Assembly: GCA_016928455.1 (NCBI GenBank)
Contig: JAFGKP010000122.1
Location: forward strand, 1-17,139
DNA length: 17,139 nucleotides
DNA from: Methanomicrobia archaeon
GTDB lineage: Archaea; Halobacteriota; Syntropharchaeia; Alkanophagales; Methanospirareceae
Reading direction: 5' to 3'
Position 1 is the stretch's first letter. Each line of letters opens with the position of its first letter. The notes under the pieces are model-generated. The model worked only from the letters and a program-made list of their open reading frames with translations. It searched no databases and was not told the DNA's origin. Shown here in pieces: positions 1 to 7,454 of the stretch. Both the position numbers and the translations under genes were made by a program.

Positions 1-768
1 CACAACGCGAAATGGACCGCGCTCGAGTTCCTCGAGCAGGCGAGACAGAACGGTGCAAAGATTCTTCCGAACACGCCGGTGATTGATCTGGTGGTGAGAG
101 ACGGCGCGATTGCCGGTGTACAAACCCGGGACAAGTTTTACGAAGCAGATATCGTCGTGCTGGCTGCGGGCGCGCTGGAATCGCCGCGGTTACTGCAACG
201 GATAGGCCTGCCCATCTCGTCACACCTCTTCGTTGACACGTTCACGACGATTGGCGGCGTGCTAAAAGGAATAGGGCAGAACAGCGAAGTACCGATGAAC
301 GCAATGATCGAGTGCTCCGAGTTCGTGCTCTACCCGCATATCTCGAACCAGCTCTTGCGAATGCTGAGGGCAAACAGTATCACGGTCGCACCAGAGGATA
401 TCCTCGGGATGATGGTCAAGATACCGGATGACGCGGTAGGGTCAGTAGCAGATGAGATAACAAAGCGTGTAACGACCCACGATGCTGCGCTACTCGCTGA
501 AGGCGCTTCGATTGCACGCACGATGTTAGAACGGGCCGGTGCAGACACGTCAACCTTTGTTTCGACGCCGCTCCGGGGCGCGCATCCCGGCGGCACCGCC
601 CGCATAGGTGATCTGGTTAATACGGAGCTCGCAACAGAGATCGAGGGGCTCTACGCCGCCGACGCCTCGGTGCTCCCCAAGGCACCCGGTGCACCACCTA
701 TGGTGACGATCATCGCCCTCGCAAAATACCTCGCCAGGAATCTGCTCCAGTCGTCCTTTATACCTTGA
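1..768 (+). CDS. GMC-type FAD-dependent oxidoreductase, C-terminal part
   Basis: The reading frame is open from base 1, so the gene starts upstream and the N-terminal FAD-binding Rossmann fold is missing. The visible part carries IVVLAAGALESPRLL, the family segment that closes the FAD site. Near the end come GAHPGGTARIGD and GLYAADASVLP, then GAPPMVTIIALAKYLA; these are the hallmark C-terminal motifs of glucose-methanol-choline oxidoreductases, with the catalytic His in HPGG. Family members oxidise alcohols or related CH-OH groups with FAD. The substrate cannot be read from this fragment. The 3' end overlaps the convergent HTH gene by 11 bp. The family call is firm; the role in an anaerobic archaeon is open. 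Confidence 0.85.
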   Translation, partial: HNAKWTALEFLEQARQNGAKILPNTPVIDLVVRDGAIAGVQTRDKFYEADIVVLAAGALESPRLLQRIGLPISSHLFVDTFTTIGGVLKGIGQNSEVPMNAMIECSEFVLYPHISNQLLRMLRANSITVAPEDILGMMVKIPDDAVGSVADEITKRVTTHDAALLAEGASIARTMLERAGADTSTFVSTPLRGAHPGGTARIGDLVNTELATEIEGLYAADASVLPKAPGAPPMVTIIALAKYLARNLLQSSFIP

Positions 769-1087
769 GGTTGTACAGCGCCAAATTGCAGACCGCTTCG
801 TCCTTCCTGACCTTCAGGCAAATCTTGCAGATGCGCAGCACCAGATCATCAACGGTCCCCTGTACGAGATCGTCCGCAAGGTGCTTGATCTCATCCTTCG
901 CGTCGGGCGGGAACTTGAGCCCTGAGCCCCGTTTCCGCGAGGTGTACTGCGAGACCGCGGCTTGCGTAATGCCCAGTGTTCGGCCAATCTCACTCTGTGA
1001 CCAGCCCCGGTTGATCAATTCTTTCGCCAGTGCCGCCCGTATGCAGGGCAAGACCTCCCAGACAATGATTTCACATGGGAGCTTCAT
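758..1087 (-). CDS. COG2522-type archaeal HTH transcriptional regulator
   Basis: The 109-aa protein begins MKLPCEIIVWEVLPCIR. A helix-turn-helix lies at about residues 29-50 (WSQSEIGRTLGITQAAVSQY), typical of the COG2522 'predicted transcriptional regulator' family of archaea. The C-terminal part has a Cys cluster, C87-x2-C90-x9-C100, and Cys also occur at 5 and 15, so an Fe-S cluster or metal ion may be bound as sensor; that is inference. It lies convergent to and slightly overlapping the flavoprotein gene. A weak AT-rich box around 1120-1133 could be its promoter. The target genes are unknown. Confidence 0.85.
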   Translation of the reverse strand: MKLPCEIIVWEVLPCIRAALAKELINRGWSQSEIGRTLGITQAAVSQYTSRKRGSGLKFPPDAKDEIKHLADDLVQGTVDDLVLRICKICLKVRKDEAVCNLALYNLKV

Positions 1088-1278
1088 TAAAATTGTCCAC
1101 TAGCTCTACCTTTCCCGTCAAAAGAATAAAAGGATTCAGGGCCGTTAAATAGTGCATTTGTTATAAACCGCGCGCAAGTGGATGCGTGGCGGTAGTGCTC
1201 TAACTTCATAGGATCACCGGCCACCGTTTGCGCACTGCTGGTGGTAGGGCTGATCTCTCGGGAACCAGGATAACGAAC

Positions 1279-1314
1279 CTTTTTATACTCACTATTTCAA
1301 ATATATTTGAAATA
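1279..1314 (+). promoter_or_regulatory. TATA box plus 22-bp palindromic operator for the permease-acr3 operon
   Basis: The TATA box ctttttatac lies at 1279-1288. A perfect 22-bp palindrome with core ATTTCAAATATATTTGAAAT fills 1293-1314 and includes the A of the ATG start. Transcription should begin about 25 nt after the TATA box, near 1308-1312. The transcript would therefore be essentially leaderless, and a bound repressor would cover the start site. The same ATTTCAA-N6-TTGAAAT arms occur in front of the arsR gene (6164-6183) at nearly the same distance from that TATA box. A second TATA-like stretch (ttataaac, about 1160-1167) further upstream has no gene directly after it. Confidence 0.75.
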
Positions 1315-2336
1315 TGAACCTGCCGAAATATCTCAAGGTCGCCATTCCCTGGGCGCTTACCGCGCTTGGGTTTGTCGTGCTCGCCTATCCGCGGATAACG
1401 GGTGTGCCGCTGTTCCCGGTCTTTCAGTACGGGCAGCTCAGCACCTATCCGATCTGGGCGATCCCGCTAGCCTACATCGCGAGTTATCTGACCCGTGCCT
1501 GGGGCGCGTTCGTCTTTGCGTTCATGCTCGGCGGTATCTTCTCAGCCTTTGTGCCCCGGGCAGCGATGCTGAAGTACTTGAGCAGCGCCAAAAAGAGCTC
1601 GTATCTCTTTGCCGCTGCCTGCGCGCCGATCTTCGCGGTCTGCTCCTGTGCCATGATCCCGATTTTTGGTGGCCTCCTGATGGCCGGTGCGGGAATTGGT
1701 CCCGCGCTCACCTTCCTGCTTATGGCACCAGCGGCGAATCTGATGGCGCTGATCTTCACGATAGACTTGATCTCATGGAAGATCGCGGTCGCGCGGCTGG
1801 TCTTCTCCTTCCTCGGCGCAGTCTCTATCGGCTGGCTCGTGGCGAAGACGCCCTGGGCGAAAGCGGTGGAAGAGCGGTACCAGCGCCGTGAATTGGCTGC
1901 GGTTGATGAGCACCTGGGGTTCGCAGCGAAATCATGGAAGGCGCTCACAGAGGCGTTTTTCCTCGTGAAATCCGTGCTGCCGCTTCTCCTGGTCGGCGTT
2001 GCGGTAGTGAGCTATATCGAGGCTTTTCTGCCCTACGAACTCGTCTCGAGCTATCTCACCGGTGTTAAGGGTGTCATGCTCGGTGCGGTGATCGGCGTGC
2101 CGTTCTATACGCCCACGCTCGTTGAGGTCTTTCTGATCAAGAGCTTACTGGCTCTGGGCATGTCCGTACCGGCAGCGCTCGCATTCCTGATCGGCGGTCC
2201 GATGGCCTCAATACCCTCGATGCTCGGCGTTTCACGATTGATCGGCTGGCGAACGGTGCTCAGCTACGCGCTGCTTGCCGTGCTCACTGCGACGGTGGCT
2301 GGCCTTATCTACATGGCGACCGGTTTCGGGTTATAG
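1314..2336 (+). CDS. COG0701/DUF318 permease, ArsP-like organometalloid exporter
   Basis: A 340-aa multi-pass membrane protein. Family signatures are the Cys-rich membrane segment AVCSCAMIPIFGGLL (C110, C112, with C103 just before), LLMAPAANLMALIF, and in the second half GVPFYTPTLVEVFL and LIGGPMASIPSMLGVSR. COG0701 permeases include ArsP, which exports trivalent organoarsenicals; other members have other or unknown substrates. It is the first gene of an operon with two small thioredoxin-fold proteins and an ACR3 arsenite exporter, so a thiol-reactive metalloid is the likely substrate. ATG 1314 follows directly on the palindromic operator. The family is clear; the exact substrate is inferred from neighbours. 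Confidence 0.85.
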   Translation: MNLPKYLKVAIPWALTALGFVVLAYPRITGVPLFPVFQYGQLSTYPIWAIPLAYIASYLTRAWGAFVFAFMLGGIFSAFVPRAAMLKYLSSAKKSSYLFAAACAPIFAVCSCAMIPIFGGLLMAGAGIGPALTFLLMAPAANLMALIFTIDLISWKIAVARLVFSFLGAVSIGWLVAKTPWAKAVEERYQRRELAAVDEHLGFAAKSWKALTEAFFLVKSVLPLLLVGVAVVSYIEAFLPYELVSSYLTGVKGVMLGAVIGVPFYTPTLVEVFLIKSLLALGMSVPAALAFLIGGPMASIPSMLGVSRLIGWRTVLSYALLAVLTATVAGLIYMATGFGL

Positions 2337-2378
2337 GTGCAGAGTGATTGAAGGAGAGAGAAGAAAGGAGGTAGCGAG

Positions 2379-2639
2379 ATGAGAATCGAGATATTCGGGC
2401 CTGAGCCCTCCTGCGCGAGGTGCAAGGCCAGTCTGAAGAATGCACGGAAGGCGGTCAAGGAGCTTGGCGTGGATGCGGACGTGGTGAAGAAGGATGTGAT
2501 GTCCCGGGAGGCTATGGAACTCGGCATCTCACTCCCACCCGCACTGGTGATAGACGGTAAAGTGATGAAACTGGGTGCCGTGCCGACCACAGACGAGGTG
2601 AGGGCCGCCATCGAGAAGGTACGGGCGGGTCTGGCTTAG
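2379..2639 (+). CDS. Small thioredoxin-like redox protein with CARC motif
   Basis: An 86-aa protein of the mini-thioredoxin (Thioredoxin_3, 'redox-active disulfide protein') type. The active site is C12-A-R-C15 in GPEPSCARCK, and the cis-proline segment is ISLPPALVIDGKV. Two residues are inserted before the CxxC compared with the other two mini-thioredoxins in the window, which read LGxGCxKC. The ribosome binding site aaaggaggt precedes the ATG. It sits 42 bp after the permease gene and is probably cotranscribed. Likely roles are delivering electrons to, or shuttling a thiol-bound metalloid to, the adjacent permeases. Confidence 0.8.
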   Translation: MRIEIFGPEPSCARCKASLKNARKAVKELGVDADVVKKDVMSREAMELGISLPPALVIDGKVMKLGAVPTTDEVRAAIEKVRAGLA

Positions 2640-2690
2640 GGACGCGAGAGGCAGAGGAAGAGAAACCGCGGCGTGGCGAAACGAGCGGGA

Positions 2691-3137
2691 ATGAAGATCG
2701 AAGTACTGGGTGCGGGCTGTGCGAAATGCAGAGCAACAAAAAAGGTGATAATGCGCGTCATTCAGGAATTGCACCTGGATGCCGAAGTTGTCGAGGTCGC
2801 TGATGTTGCCGAAGTGGTAAACCGCGGCGTGATGGTAACACCCGGTGTCTTTGTCAACGGGAAACTCAAGTCTACGGGCAGGGTTCCCACAAAGGAGGAA
2901 ATAAACGGTTGGCTCTCGGCACGATCGGATGAATCTGTAGTGGCAGAGACGACTGCTACGACGCAGACGGAAGGACCGTGTCCATGCCTCCACTACGCAA
3001 TGGGGCAGGCGAGGGTGGGAAAGAAGAAGAACTTTGCTCTGTACACAATAACGTGCAAACGATGCGGGAAATCGTTTTCATGCAATATACCGAAGGACTA
3101 TTGCTTCGAGTGTGAGAAAGAGCTGAGCGAACCGTGA
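2691..3137 (+). CDS. Mini-thioredoxin with C-terminal Cys-rich zinc-ribbon-like domain
   Basis: The N-terminal domain (about residues 1-75) is a thioredoxin-fold disulfide protein: MKIEVLGAGCAKCR with C10/C13 and the cis-proline stretch VMVTPGVFVNGKL. After a short Ser/Thr-rich linker comes an extra domain of about 55 residues with PCPC, then ITCKRCGKSFSC, then DYCFEC; this spacing suggests a zinc ribbon or other metal site. Family members usually end after the first domain at about 77-80 residues. I chose ATG 2691 because the family starts MKIxxLGxGC; an in-frame GTG at 2673 would add six residues. The stop lies 3 bp before acr3, suggesting translational coupling. Confidence 0.8.
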   Translation: MKIEVLGAGCAKCRATKKVIMRVIQELHLDAEVVEVADVAEVVNRGVMVTPGVFVNGKLKSTGRVPTKEEINGWLSARSDESVVAETTATTQTEGPCPCLHYAMGQARVGKKKNFALYTITCKRCGKSFSCNIPKDYCFECEKELSEP

Positions 3138-3140
3138 GCT

Positions 3141-4211
3141 ATGGAACAGAAGGAGCGGAAACTGGGCATCTGGGAGAAATACCTCTACGTCTGGGTGATC
3201 CTCTGCATCCTTGCAGGCACACTGCTCGGCAGAGTATATCCGCAGCTCGCGGAGTATCTCGCACTTCTGGAGGTGGCACATATCTCTATACCCATTGCGA
3301 TCTGCCTCTTTGCCATGATCTACCCCATCATGGTCCAGATCAGCTTTGGCGAGGTGAAGAAGGCGATCTATACGCCAAAACCGATTGCCACTACCCTGTT
3401 CATGAACTGGGCGATCAAGCCGTTCACCATGGCCTTCTTCGCCTGGCTCTTCCTCACGGTTGTATTTGCACCGTACCTACCGCAAGGCTCCACACTCACG
3501 CCGCTCGGTGAGATACCGCTCATTCAGCAGTATGTCGCTGGTCTGATCCTGCTCGGTGTCGCGCCCTGTACCGCGATGGTCCTCGTCTGGAGCTACCTCG
3601 CGAAGGGGAACATGGCGCACACGCTCGTGATGACCGCGATCAACTCGCTCACGATGGTCGTCCTCTACGCGCCGCTCGCAACCGTTCTTATCGGCGTCTC
3701 CGGGATCCAGGTGCCGTGGGCGACCATCGCGCTTGCGGTGATCATTTACATCTGCACCCCGCTGGTCGCGGGCTGGATAACCCGGGACCAGGCGATTAAG
3801 CGGAAAGGAATGGACTGGTTTGAGAGCCGATTTTGTCCGTGTCTGGGGAAGACCTCGATCATTGCGCTCCTGATCACGCTCATCGTGCTCTTCACCTACC
3901 AGGGTGAGACAATCGTCGAGCTGCCTGCCATTATCGGTATGATCACGGTCGGCATCTTCGTGAATATTCTCGTTGTCTTCGCGATTACGTATCTCATCGC
4001 GAAGCCCCTCAAATTGGGGTATGAGGATGCCGCGCCCACTGCGATCATCGCGGGCAGCAACCACTTCGAGGTTGCGATCGCCGTCGCCACCACCTTATTC
4101 GGGTTGAATTCCGGCGCCGCGCTCGCGACCGTCGTCGGTGTGCTCACGGAAGTGCCGATCATGCTCTTCCTCGTCTGGTTGTGTAAACGCACACGGGGGT
4201 TCTTTGGTTGA
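3141..4211 (+). CDS. acr3: ACR3-family arsenite efflux transporter
   Basis: A 356-aa protein with about ten membrane segments. The ACR3 signature GVAPCTAMVLVWSYLAKGN contains the conserved Cys needed for arsenite transport. The later AGSNHFEVAIAVATTLFGLNSG and VGVLTEVPIML carry the conserved Asn and Glu of the family. ACR3 exports As(III), in some members also Sb(III), through the cytoplasmic membrane using the proton gradient. It is the last gene of the palindrome-controlled operon. The frame stays open for 26 codons after its TGA (4212-4292) and would encode a hydrophobic stretch; I do not treat this as part of the gene. Confidence 0.93.
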   Translation: MEQKERKLGIWEKYLYVWVILCILAGTLLGRVYPQLAEYLALLEVAHISIPIAICLFAMIYPIMVQISFGEVKKAIYTPKPIATTLFMNWAIKPFTMAFFAWLFLTVVFAPYLPQGSTLTPLGEIPLIQQYVAGLILLGVAPCTAMVLVWSYLAKGNMAHTLVMTAINSLTMVVLYAPLATVLIGVSGIQVPWATIALAVIIYICTPLVAGWITRDQAIKRKGMDWFESRFCPCLGKTSIIALLITLIVLFTYQGETIVELPAIIGMITVGIFVNILVVFAITYLIAKPLKLGYEDAAPTAIIAGSNHFEVAIAVATTLFGLNSGAALATVVGVLTEVPIMLFLVWLCKRTRGFFG

Positions 4212-4360
4212 GTTGCAGGCTTGCGCCGCGTGCTCATCGTATGTGTAGTGATGCTTGGGATCGGTGGTGCGATGTTTCCTGGCATTCTCTAACCCCAGGC
4301 GCCGTAATACCACTGTGTCGGTGAGTTCGCCGCTACTAAGCGCCACTAAGAGATAAGAAA

Positions 4361-4371
4361 CATATTTATTA
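4361..4371 (+). promoter_or_regulatory. TATA box of the ABC transporter operon
   Basis: The sequence catatttatta lies about 40-48 nt before the ATPase start, in the 198-bp gap after acr3. It predicts transcription start near 4390 and a short leader containing gggagg. Neither of the window's two palindromic operators is found here, so this operon is probably controlled separately from the arsenic genes. Confidence 0.45.
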
Positions 4372-4409
4372 ACGATATGGATCGAGCTGCGGGATGAGGG
4401 AGGGTGCAG

Positions 4410-5315
4410 ATGGAAGCGATCGAAGTGAAGGATCTGAGCAAGAGTTTCAACGGGCTTACCGCCGTAAATCGCGTTACTTTTACCGTGCATCAGGGCGAGA
4501 TCTTCGGCTTCCTCGGGCCCAATGGCGCGGGTAAGACGACCACGGTACGCATGCTCACCGGCGTGCTCAAGCCGGATGCCGGCGAGGCTCGGGTACGGGG
4601 GCATGACCTCAAAACGGATCTGGTGAAGGCGAAGGCCGTACTGGGCGTGGTGCCCGAGACGGCGAATGCCTATGGTGATCTAACCGCCTGGGGCAACCTC
4701 ATGCTCATCGCGTCGCTCTATGGCATCCCACGACGCGACGGTGAGCAGCGAGCAGCCCGCCTGCTCACGGAATTTGGGCTCTATGAGCGGCGAGCGAGCA
4801 AGGTAAAGGGCTTCTCGAAGGGGATGAAGCAGCGGCTCATGCTCGCAATGGCGCTCGTGAGTAACCCGGAGGTGCTCTTTCTCGACGAGCCGACGAGCGG
4901 CCTCGATGTCCAGAGCGCTCGAGCGATCAGGCAGAAGATACGGGCGCTCAGGGATGAGGGCCGGACGGTCTTCCTCACGTCCCATAACATGCAGGAGGTG
5001 AGCATGCTCTGCGATCGCGTGGGAATCATCAACCGCGGTCAGATGGTGGCCCTTGAAAGCCCTGAGATCCTGCGGCACCGGATCGGTGGTACGGTAACCG
5101 TCGAGTTCAGCTTCGACAAAACACCCAGCAGCACGCCACCCGGTGCCGAGCGCATAGGTGATGCCTACCGGCTGTATACCACTGAGCCGCACGAGGTGAT
5201 CAGCTCGATCATGGGGTTCGCCACACGTAACGGATTGAAGCTTATCAGCGTGAACGTTCAGTCTCCCTCGCTGGAGGACGTCTTCGTGAAACTGACGGGA
5301 GGCGCACCCGAATGA
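4410..5315 (+). CDS. ABC-2 type exporter, ATP-binding subunit
   Basis: The 301-aa ATPase (from ATG 4410) carries Walker A GPNGAGKTT (about residues 36-44), a signature loop that reads FSKGMKQR instead of the usual LSGGQ, Walker B VLFLDEPTSGLD and the switch His in LTSHNMQE. The last 80 residues form the C-terminal extension typical of CcmA/drug-export ATPases. A GTG at 4404 is in frame, but ATG 4410 is better placed behind gggagg (4398-4403). It overlaps its permease by 4 bp. It lies between two arsenic operons, but nothing in the sequence ties its substrate to arsenic; lipids, drugs or thiol conjugates are possible. Confidence 0.9.
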   Translation: MEAIEVKDLSKSFNGLTAVNRVTFTVHQGEIFGFLGPNGAGKTTTVRMLTGVLKPDAGEARVRGHDLKTDLVKAKAVLGVVPETANAYGDLTAWGNLMLIASLYGIPRRDGEQRAARLLTEFGLYERRASKVKGFSKGMKQRLMLAMALVSNPEVLFLDEPTSGLDVQSARAIRQKIRALRDEGRTVFLTSHNMQEVSMLCDRVGIINRGQMVALESPEILRHRIGGTVTVEFSFDKTPSSTPPGAERIGDAYRLYTTEPHEVISSIMGFATRNGLKLISVNVQSPSLEDVFVKLTGGAPE

Positions 5316-6040
5316 GTGCGAAGGTCTGGGCGATCACCAAGAAGGACATCCAGCTCTACTACCTCAAGGGGCCCGTGGTCATCTTCGGCGTATTGTTCCC
5401 GCTCTTCCTCTTCCTCGCCTTCACCATCGGCCGCAACTTGCCCGCGGCGTTCCTCATACCCGGGCTCATGGCCATGACCCTCTTCTTCACCGCTACCTCG
5501 GTCTCGCCGGTGATCATGCCGTGGGAGACGCAGATGAGGACGCTTGAGCGGCTCATCTCCTGCCCTATCTCCGTGCGAACCCTGATACTGGGCGATATCC
5601 TCGCCAGTTTCATCTTCGGCGTCTGCATCTCGGCCGTGCCCGTTGCCGTGGGCGTCGCGCTCGGTGTTGGCGTGCGGAGCCCGATCATCTTACTCACCGC
5701 GATCATCCTCGCCGCGTTCTGTTTCTCCTCGCTTGGCTTGCTCTTCTCCACACCGCCGACGAGCCTGGTCTCCAACATCATGATGCTCTCCACGTTCGTG
5801 AAGTTCCCGGTAATCTTCATCAGTGGTATCTTCATCCCGGTCGAGCAGATGCCGGGCTGGGGTGTCGCGGTAGCCTCGCTCTCGCCACTGACCTATTTCA
5901 CTGATCTGGCGCGATATGCACTGCAGGGCTATGCCTATTACCCGGTCCACGTGGATTTCGCGGCTTTGCTCGCCTTTTCCGCATTCTTCCTGCTCCTTGC
6001 TCTGAAGCTGCATGAACGAGCACTGCCGAAGCGGTTTTAA
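5312..6040 (+). CDS. ABC-2 type exporter, permease subunit
   Basis: A 242-aa membrane protein with six hydrophobic segments. The ABC-2 family pattern includes MRTLERLISCPISVRTLILGD (the cytoplasmic helix after segment 2) and the late motif FISGIFIPVEQMPGW followed by LSPLTYFTDLARYAL. The ATGA overlap with the ATPase gene shows that the two are translated together and form one transporter, probably with two copies of each subunit. The substrate cannot be inferred from sequence. Confidence 0.88.
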   Translation: MSAKVWAITKKDIQLYYLKGPVVIFGVLFPLFLFLAFTIGRNLPAAFLIPGLMAMTLFFTATSVSPVIMPWETQMRTLERLISCPISVRTLILGDILASFIFGVCISAVPVAVGVALGVGVRSPIILLTAIILAAFCFSSLGLLFSTPPTSLVSNIMMLSTFVKFPVIFISGIFIPVEQMPGWGVAVASLSPLTYFTDLARYALQGYAYYPVHVDFAALLAFSAFFLLLALKLHERALPKRF

Positions 6041-6149
6041 CTGGATGTGAAGCTTCTTCACGCTCGCCCGGAGGTTCCTTCCTTCTCTCAATCATAGATA
6101 GGGTCACTGCAGGGATGATGCGTTGCCGCGGGGCAGGAAGGCGCTCCAG

Positions 6150-6183
6150 CTTTTTATGTATCAATTTCAAATAATCTTGAAAT
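6150..6183 (+). promoter_or_regulatory. TATA box and ArsR-type operator of the arsR operon
   Basis: The TATA box ctttttat (6150-6157) is followed after 6 bp by ATTTCAAATAATCTTGAAAT (6164-6183). This is an imperfect copy of the perfect palindrome at 1294-1313: both 7-bp arms are identical and only the N6 centre differs. The layout matches an autoregulated repressor. Expected transcription start is near 6180, leaving a leader of about 75 nt before arsR. That leader contains an 18-codon ATG-started frame at 6194-6250. Confidence 0.75.
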
Positions 6184-6257
6184 ACCGTTTGGGATGAAGA
6201 GCGGACGGCTCAAAGATATGAAGGGTAAACGCTTCCCGGGAGAGTGGTAAAAGAACA

Positions 6258-6686
6258 ATGAGCGCATCAGAAGAGACTGAGACGGAAGTCGCACCACACA
6301 AAAAGAAGCGGCCAGTAGCATGCAGCCACGGCTATAGCTGCAATATTCCCGCTTCATATGAGATTGCTCCGGAGACGTTAGAGCGGGTTAAAGAGGCGAT
6401 AACACTGGATGTGGGCACACCCGTCGCGGTATTTAAAGCGCTTGCAGACCCGCTCCGGCTGCGGATCTTGAAGGCGTTACGCGTCTCTGATCTCTGTGTC
6501 TGTGTTTTCGTGGAGCTCCTGGACTGTGAATACTCCCGGCTCTCGTACCATTTGAAGGTGCTGAAAGATGCCGGGCTTGTGGAGTACACGCAAGAGGGTA
6601 ACTTTCTGATCTATCACCTCACGGAATTCGGACGGGCAGTACTCGGCGGTGTGGACGCGATTAAAAGCCTGGATTGCAGGAGGTGA
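6258..6686 (+). CDS. arsR: ArsR-family arsenic-responsive repressor
   Basis: A 142-aa winged-helix repressor. Residues 53-125 hold the ArsR fold: TPVAVFKALADPLRLRILKAL, recognition helix SRLSYHLKVLKDAGLV and wing YTQEGNFLIYHL. The α3 metal site DLCVC (C80, C82) matches the ELCVC arsenite site of classic ArsR; C90 could be the third ligand. Unusually, a 50-residue N-terminal extension adds C22 and C28 (CSHGYSC). It heads an operon with a mini-thioredoxin and ArsF/ArsG-like genes. Its probable operator lies both in its own promoter and in that of the permease-acr3 operon. As(III) binding would release it from DNA. Confidence 0.88.
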   Translation: MSASEETETEVAPHKKKRPVACSHGYSCNIPASYEIAPETLERVKEAITLDVGTPVAVFKALADPLRLRILKALRVSDLCVCVFVELLDCEYSRLSYHLKVLKDAGLVEYTQEGNFLIYHLTEFGRAVLGGVDAIKSLDCRR

Positions 6687-6699
6687 GACGTGAGTAAGC

Positions 6700-6933
6700 A
6701 TGGAGATAAAAATTCTGGGCCCCGGCTGCCCCAAATGCCGGACGGTGTACGCGAATGCGCAGCGTGCGATTGCGGAACTCAGCATTAATGTGCGGCTGGA
6801 AAAGGTGGAGGATTTCGACGAGATACTGCGCTACGGTATTATGATAACACCCGCGGTCGTTATCGACGGACGGGTACGGGCGAGCGGCAGAATACCGAGT
6901 AGGGATGATTTCAAACAATGGCTGCAGGAATGA
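6700..6933 (+). CDS. Mini-thioredoxin redox protein (ArsE-like position)
   Basis: A 77-aa thioredoxin-fold protein: MEIKILGPGCPKCR with active-site C10/C13 and cis-proline stretch IMITPAVVIDGRV. It closely resembles the first domain of the protein at 2691. ggaggtga lies 13 nt before the ATG, overlapping the end of arsR. The next gene starts inside its stop codon. As I recall, the arsEFG gene set in Shewanella also has a small first gene; the place here is equivalent, but function is inferred from position only. Confidence 0.82.
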   Translation: MEIKILGPGCPKCRTVYANAQRAIAELSINVRLEKVEDFDEILRYGIMITPAVVIDGRVRASGRIPSRDDFKQWLQE

Positions 6934-7454
6934 CCGGCCCGTTCAAGCTAACCTGCGCGACCGGCATCATCCTGACCGGCGTGCTGCTCCTGCTCCTCGT
7001 CTGCGGCTGTATCGCACCGGACTCGGAATCTGATAATGCCGCAAAGAACAACCCAACGACCACGACAACACCCGCCCTCACCACGACACCTACCACTGCC
7101 AAAGCGGTACCGGACACGATCAAAGTGATAAAATTCGAGCCCGCGCGACCCTGTCGTTCGTGCACACTCCTCGGTAACTACGCGAAAGAGACAATCGAAG
7201 TATACTTTCCAGAAGAATACGCCGCGGGCAAAATCACCTACGAGACGGTGAACTACCAGGATCCTAAAAATGAGGATTTAGTATGGGAGTACGGGGTGAC
7301 GGGCTCCTCGCTCTTCATTACGATCGTACGCAACGGCAAAGAGGAAATACACGTTGCGAACGACATGTGGGGCTATATCGGCGATAAGGAGGAGTACATG
7401 ACCGTCTTCAAAGCCAAGCTGGATGCGCTCCTGGCAGGTGAGGGAGATGTTTGA
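6930..7454 (+). CDS. arsF: Membrane-anchored ArsF-like thioredoxin-fold protein
   Basis: A 174-aa protein (from ATG 6930, overlapping the previous stop as ATGA; an in-frame ATG at 6918 would add four residues). A hydrophobic export segment (about residues 10-27) ends in VCGC, a possible lipobox. A Thr/Pro-rich linker (about 42-57) follows, then a domain with PARPCRSC (C75, C78), FPEEYAAGKITYETVNYQD, and EYGVTGSSLFI in the cis-loop position. This matches the family that databases, as I recall, call 'nitrophenyl compound nitroreductase subunit ArsF'. It probably works outside the membrane, exchanging electrons with the ArsG-like protein downstream. Nitroaryl-arsenical reduction is known only by analogy. 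Confidence 0.72.
   Translation: MTGPFKLTCATGIILTGVLLLLLVCGCIAPDSESDNAAKNNPTTTTTPALTTTPTTAKAVPDTIKVIKFEPARPCRSCTLLGNYAKETIEVYFPEEYAAGKITYETVNYQDPKNEDLVWEYGVTGSSLFITIVRNGKEEIHVANDMWGYIGDKEEYMTVFKAKLDALLAGEGDV

Noticed and set aside
6047..6061. GTGAAG-ctt-CTTCAC hairpin after the ABC operon
   Set aside because: The stem is only 6 bp with no T-run behind it, so a terminator cannot be claimed.
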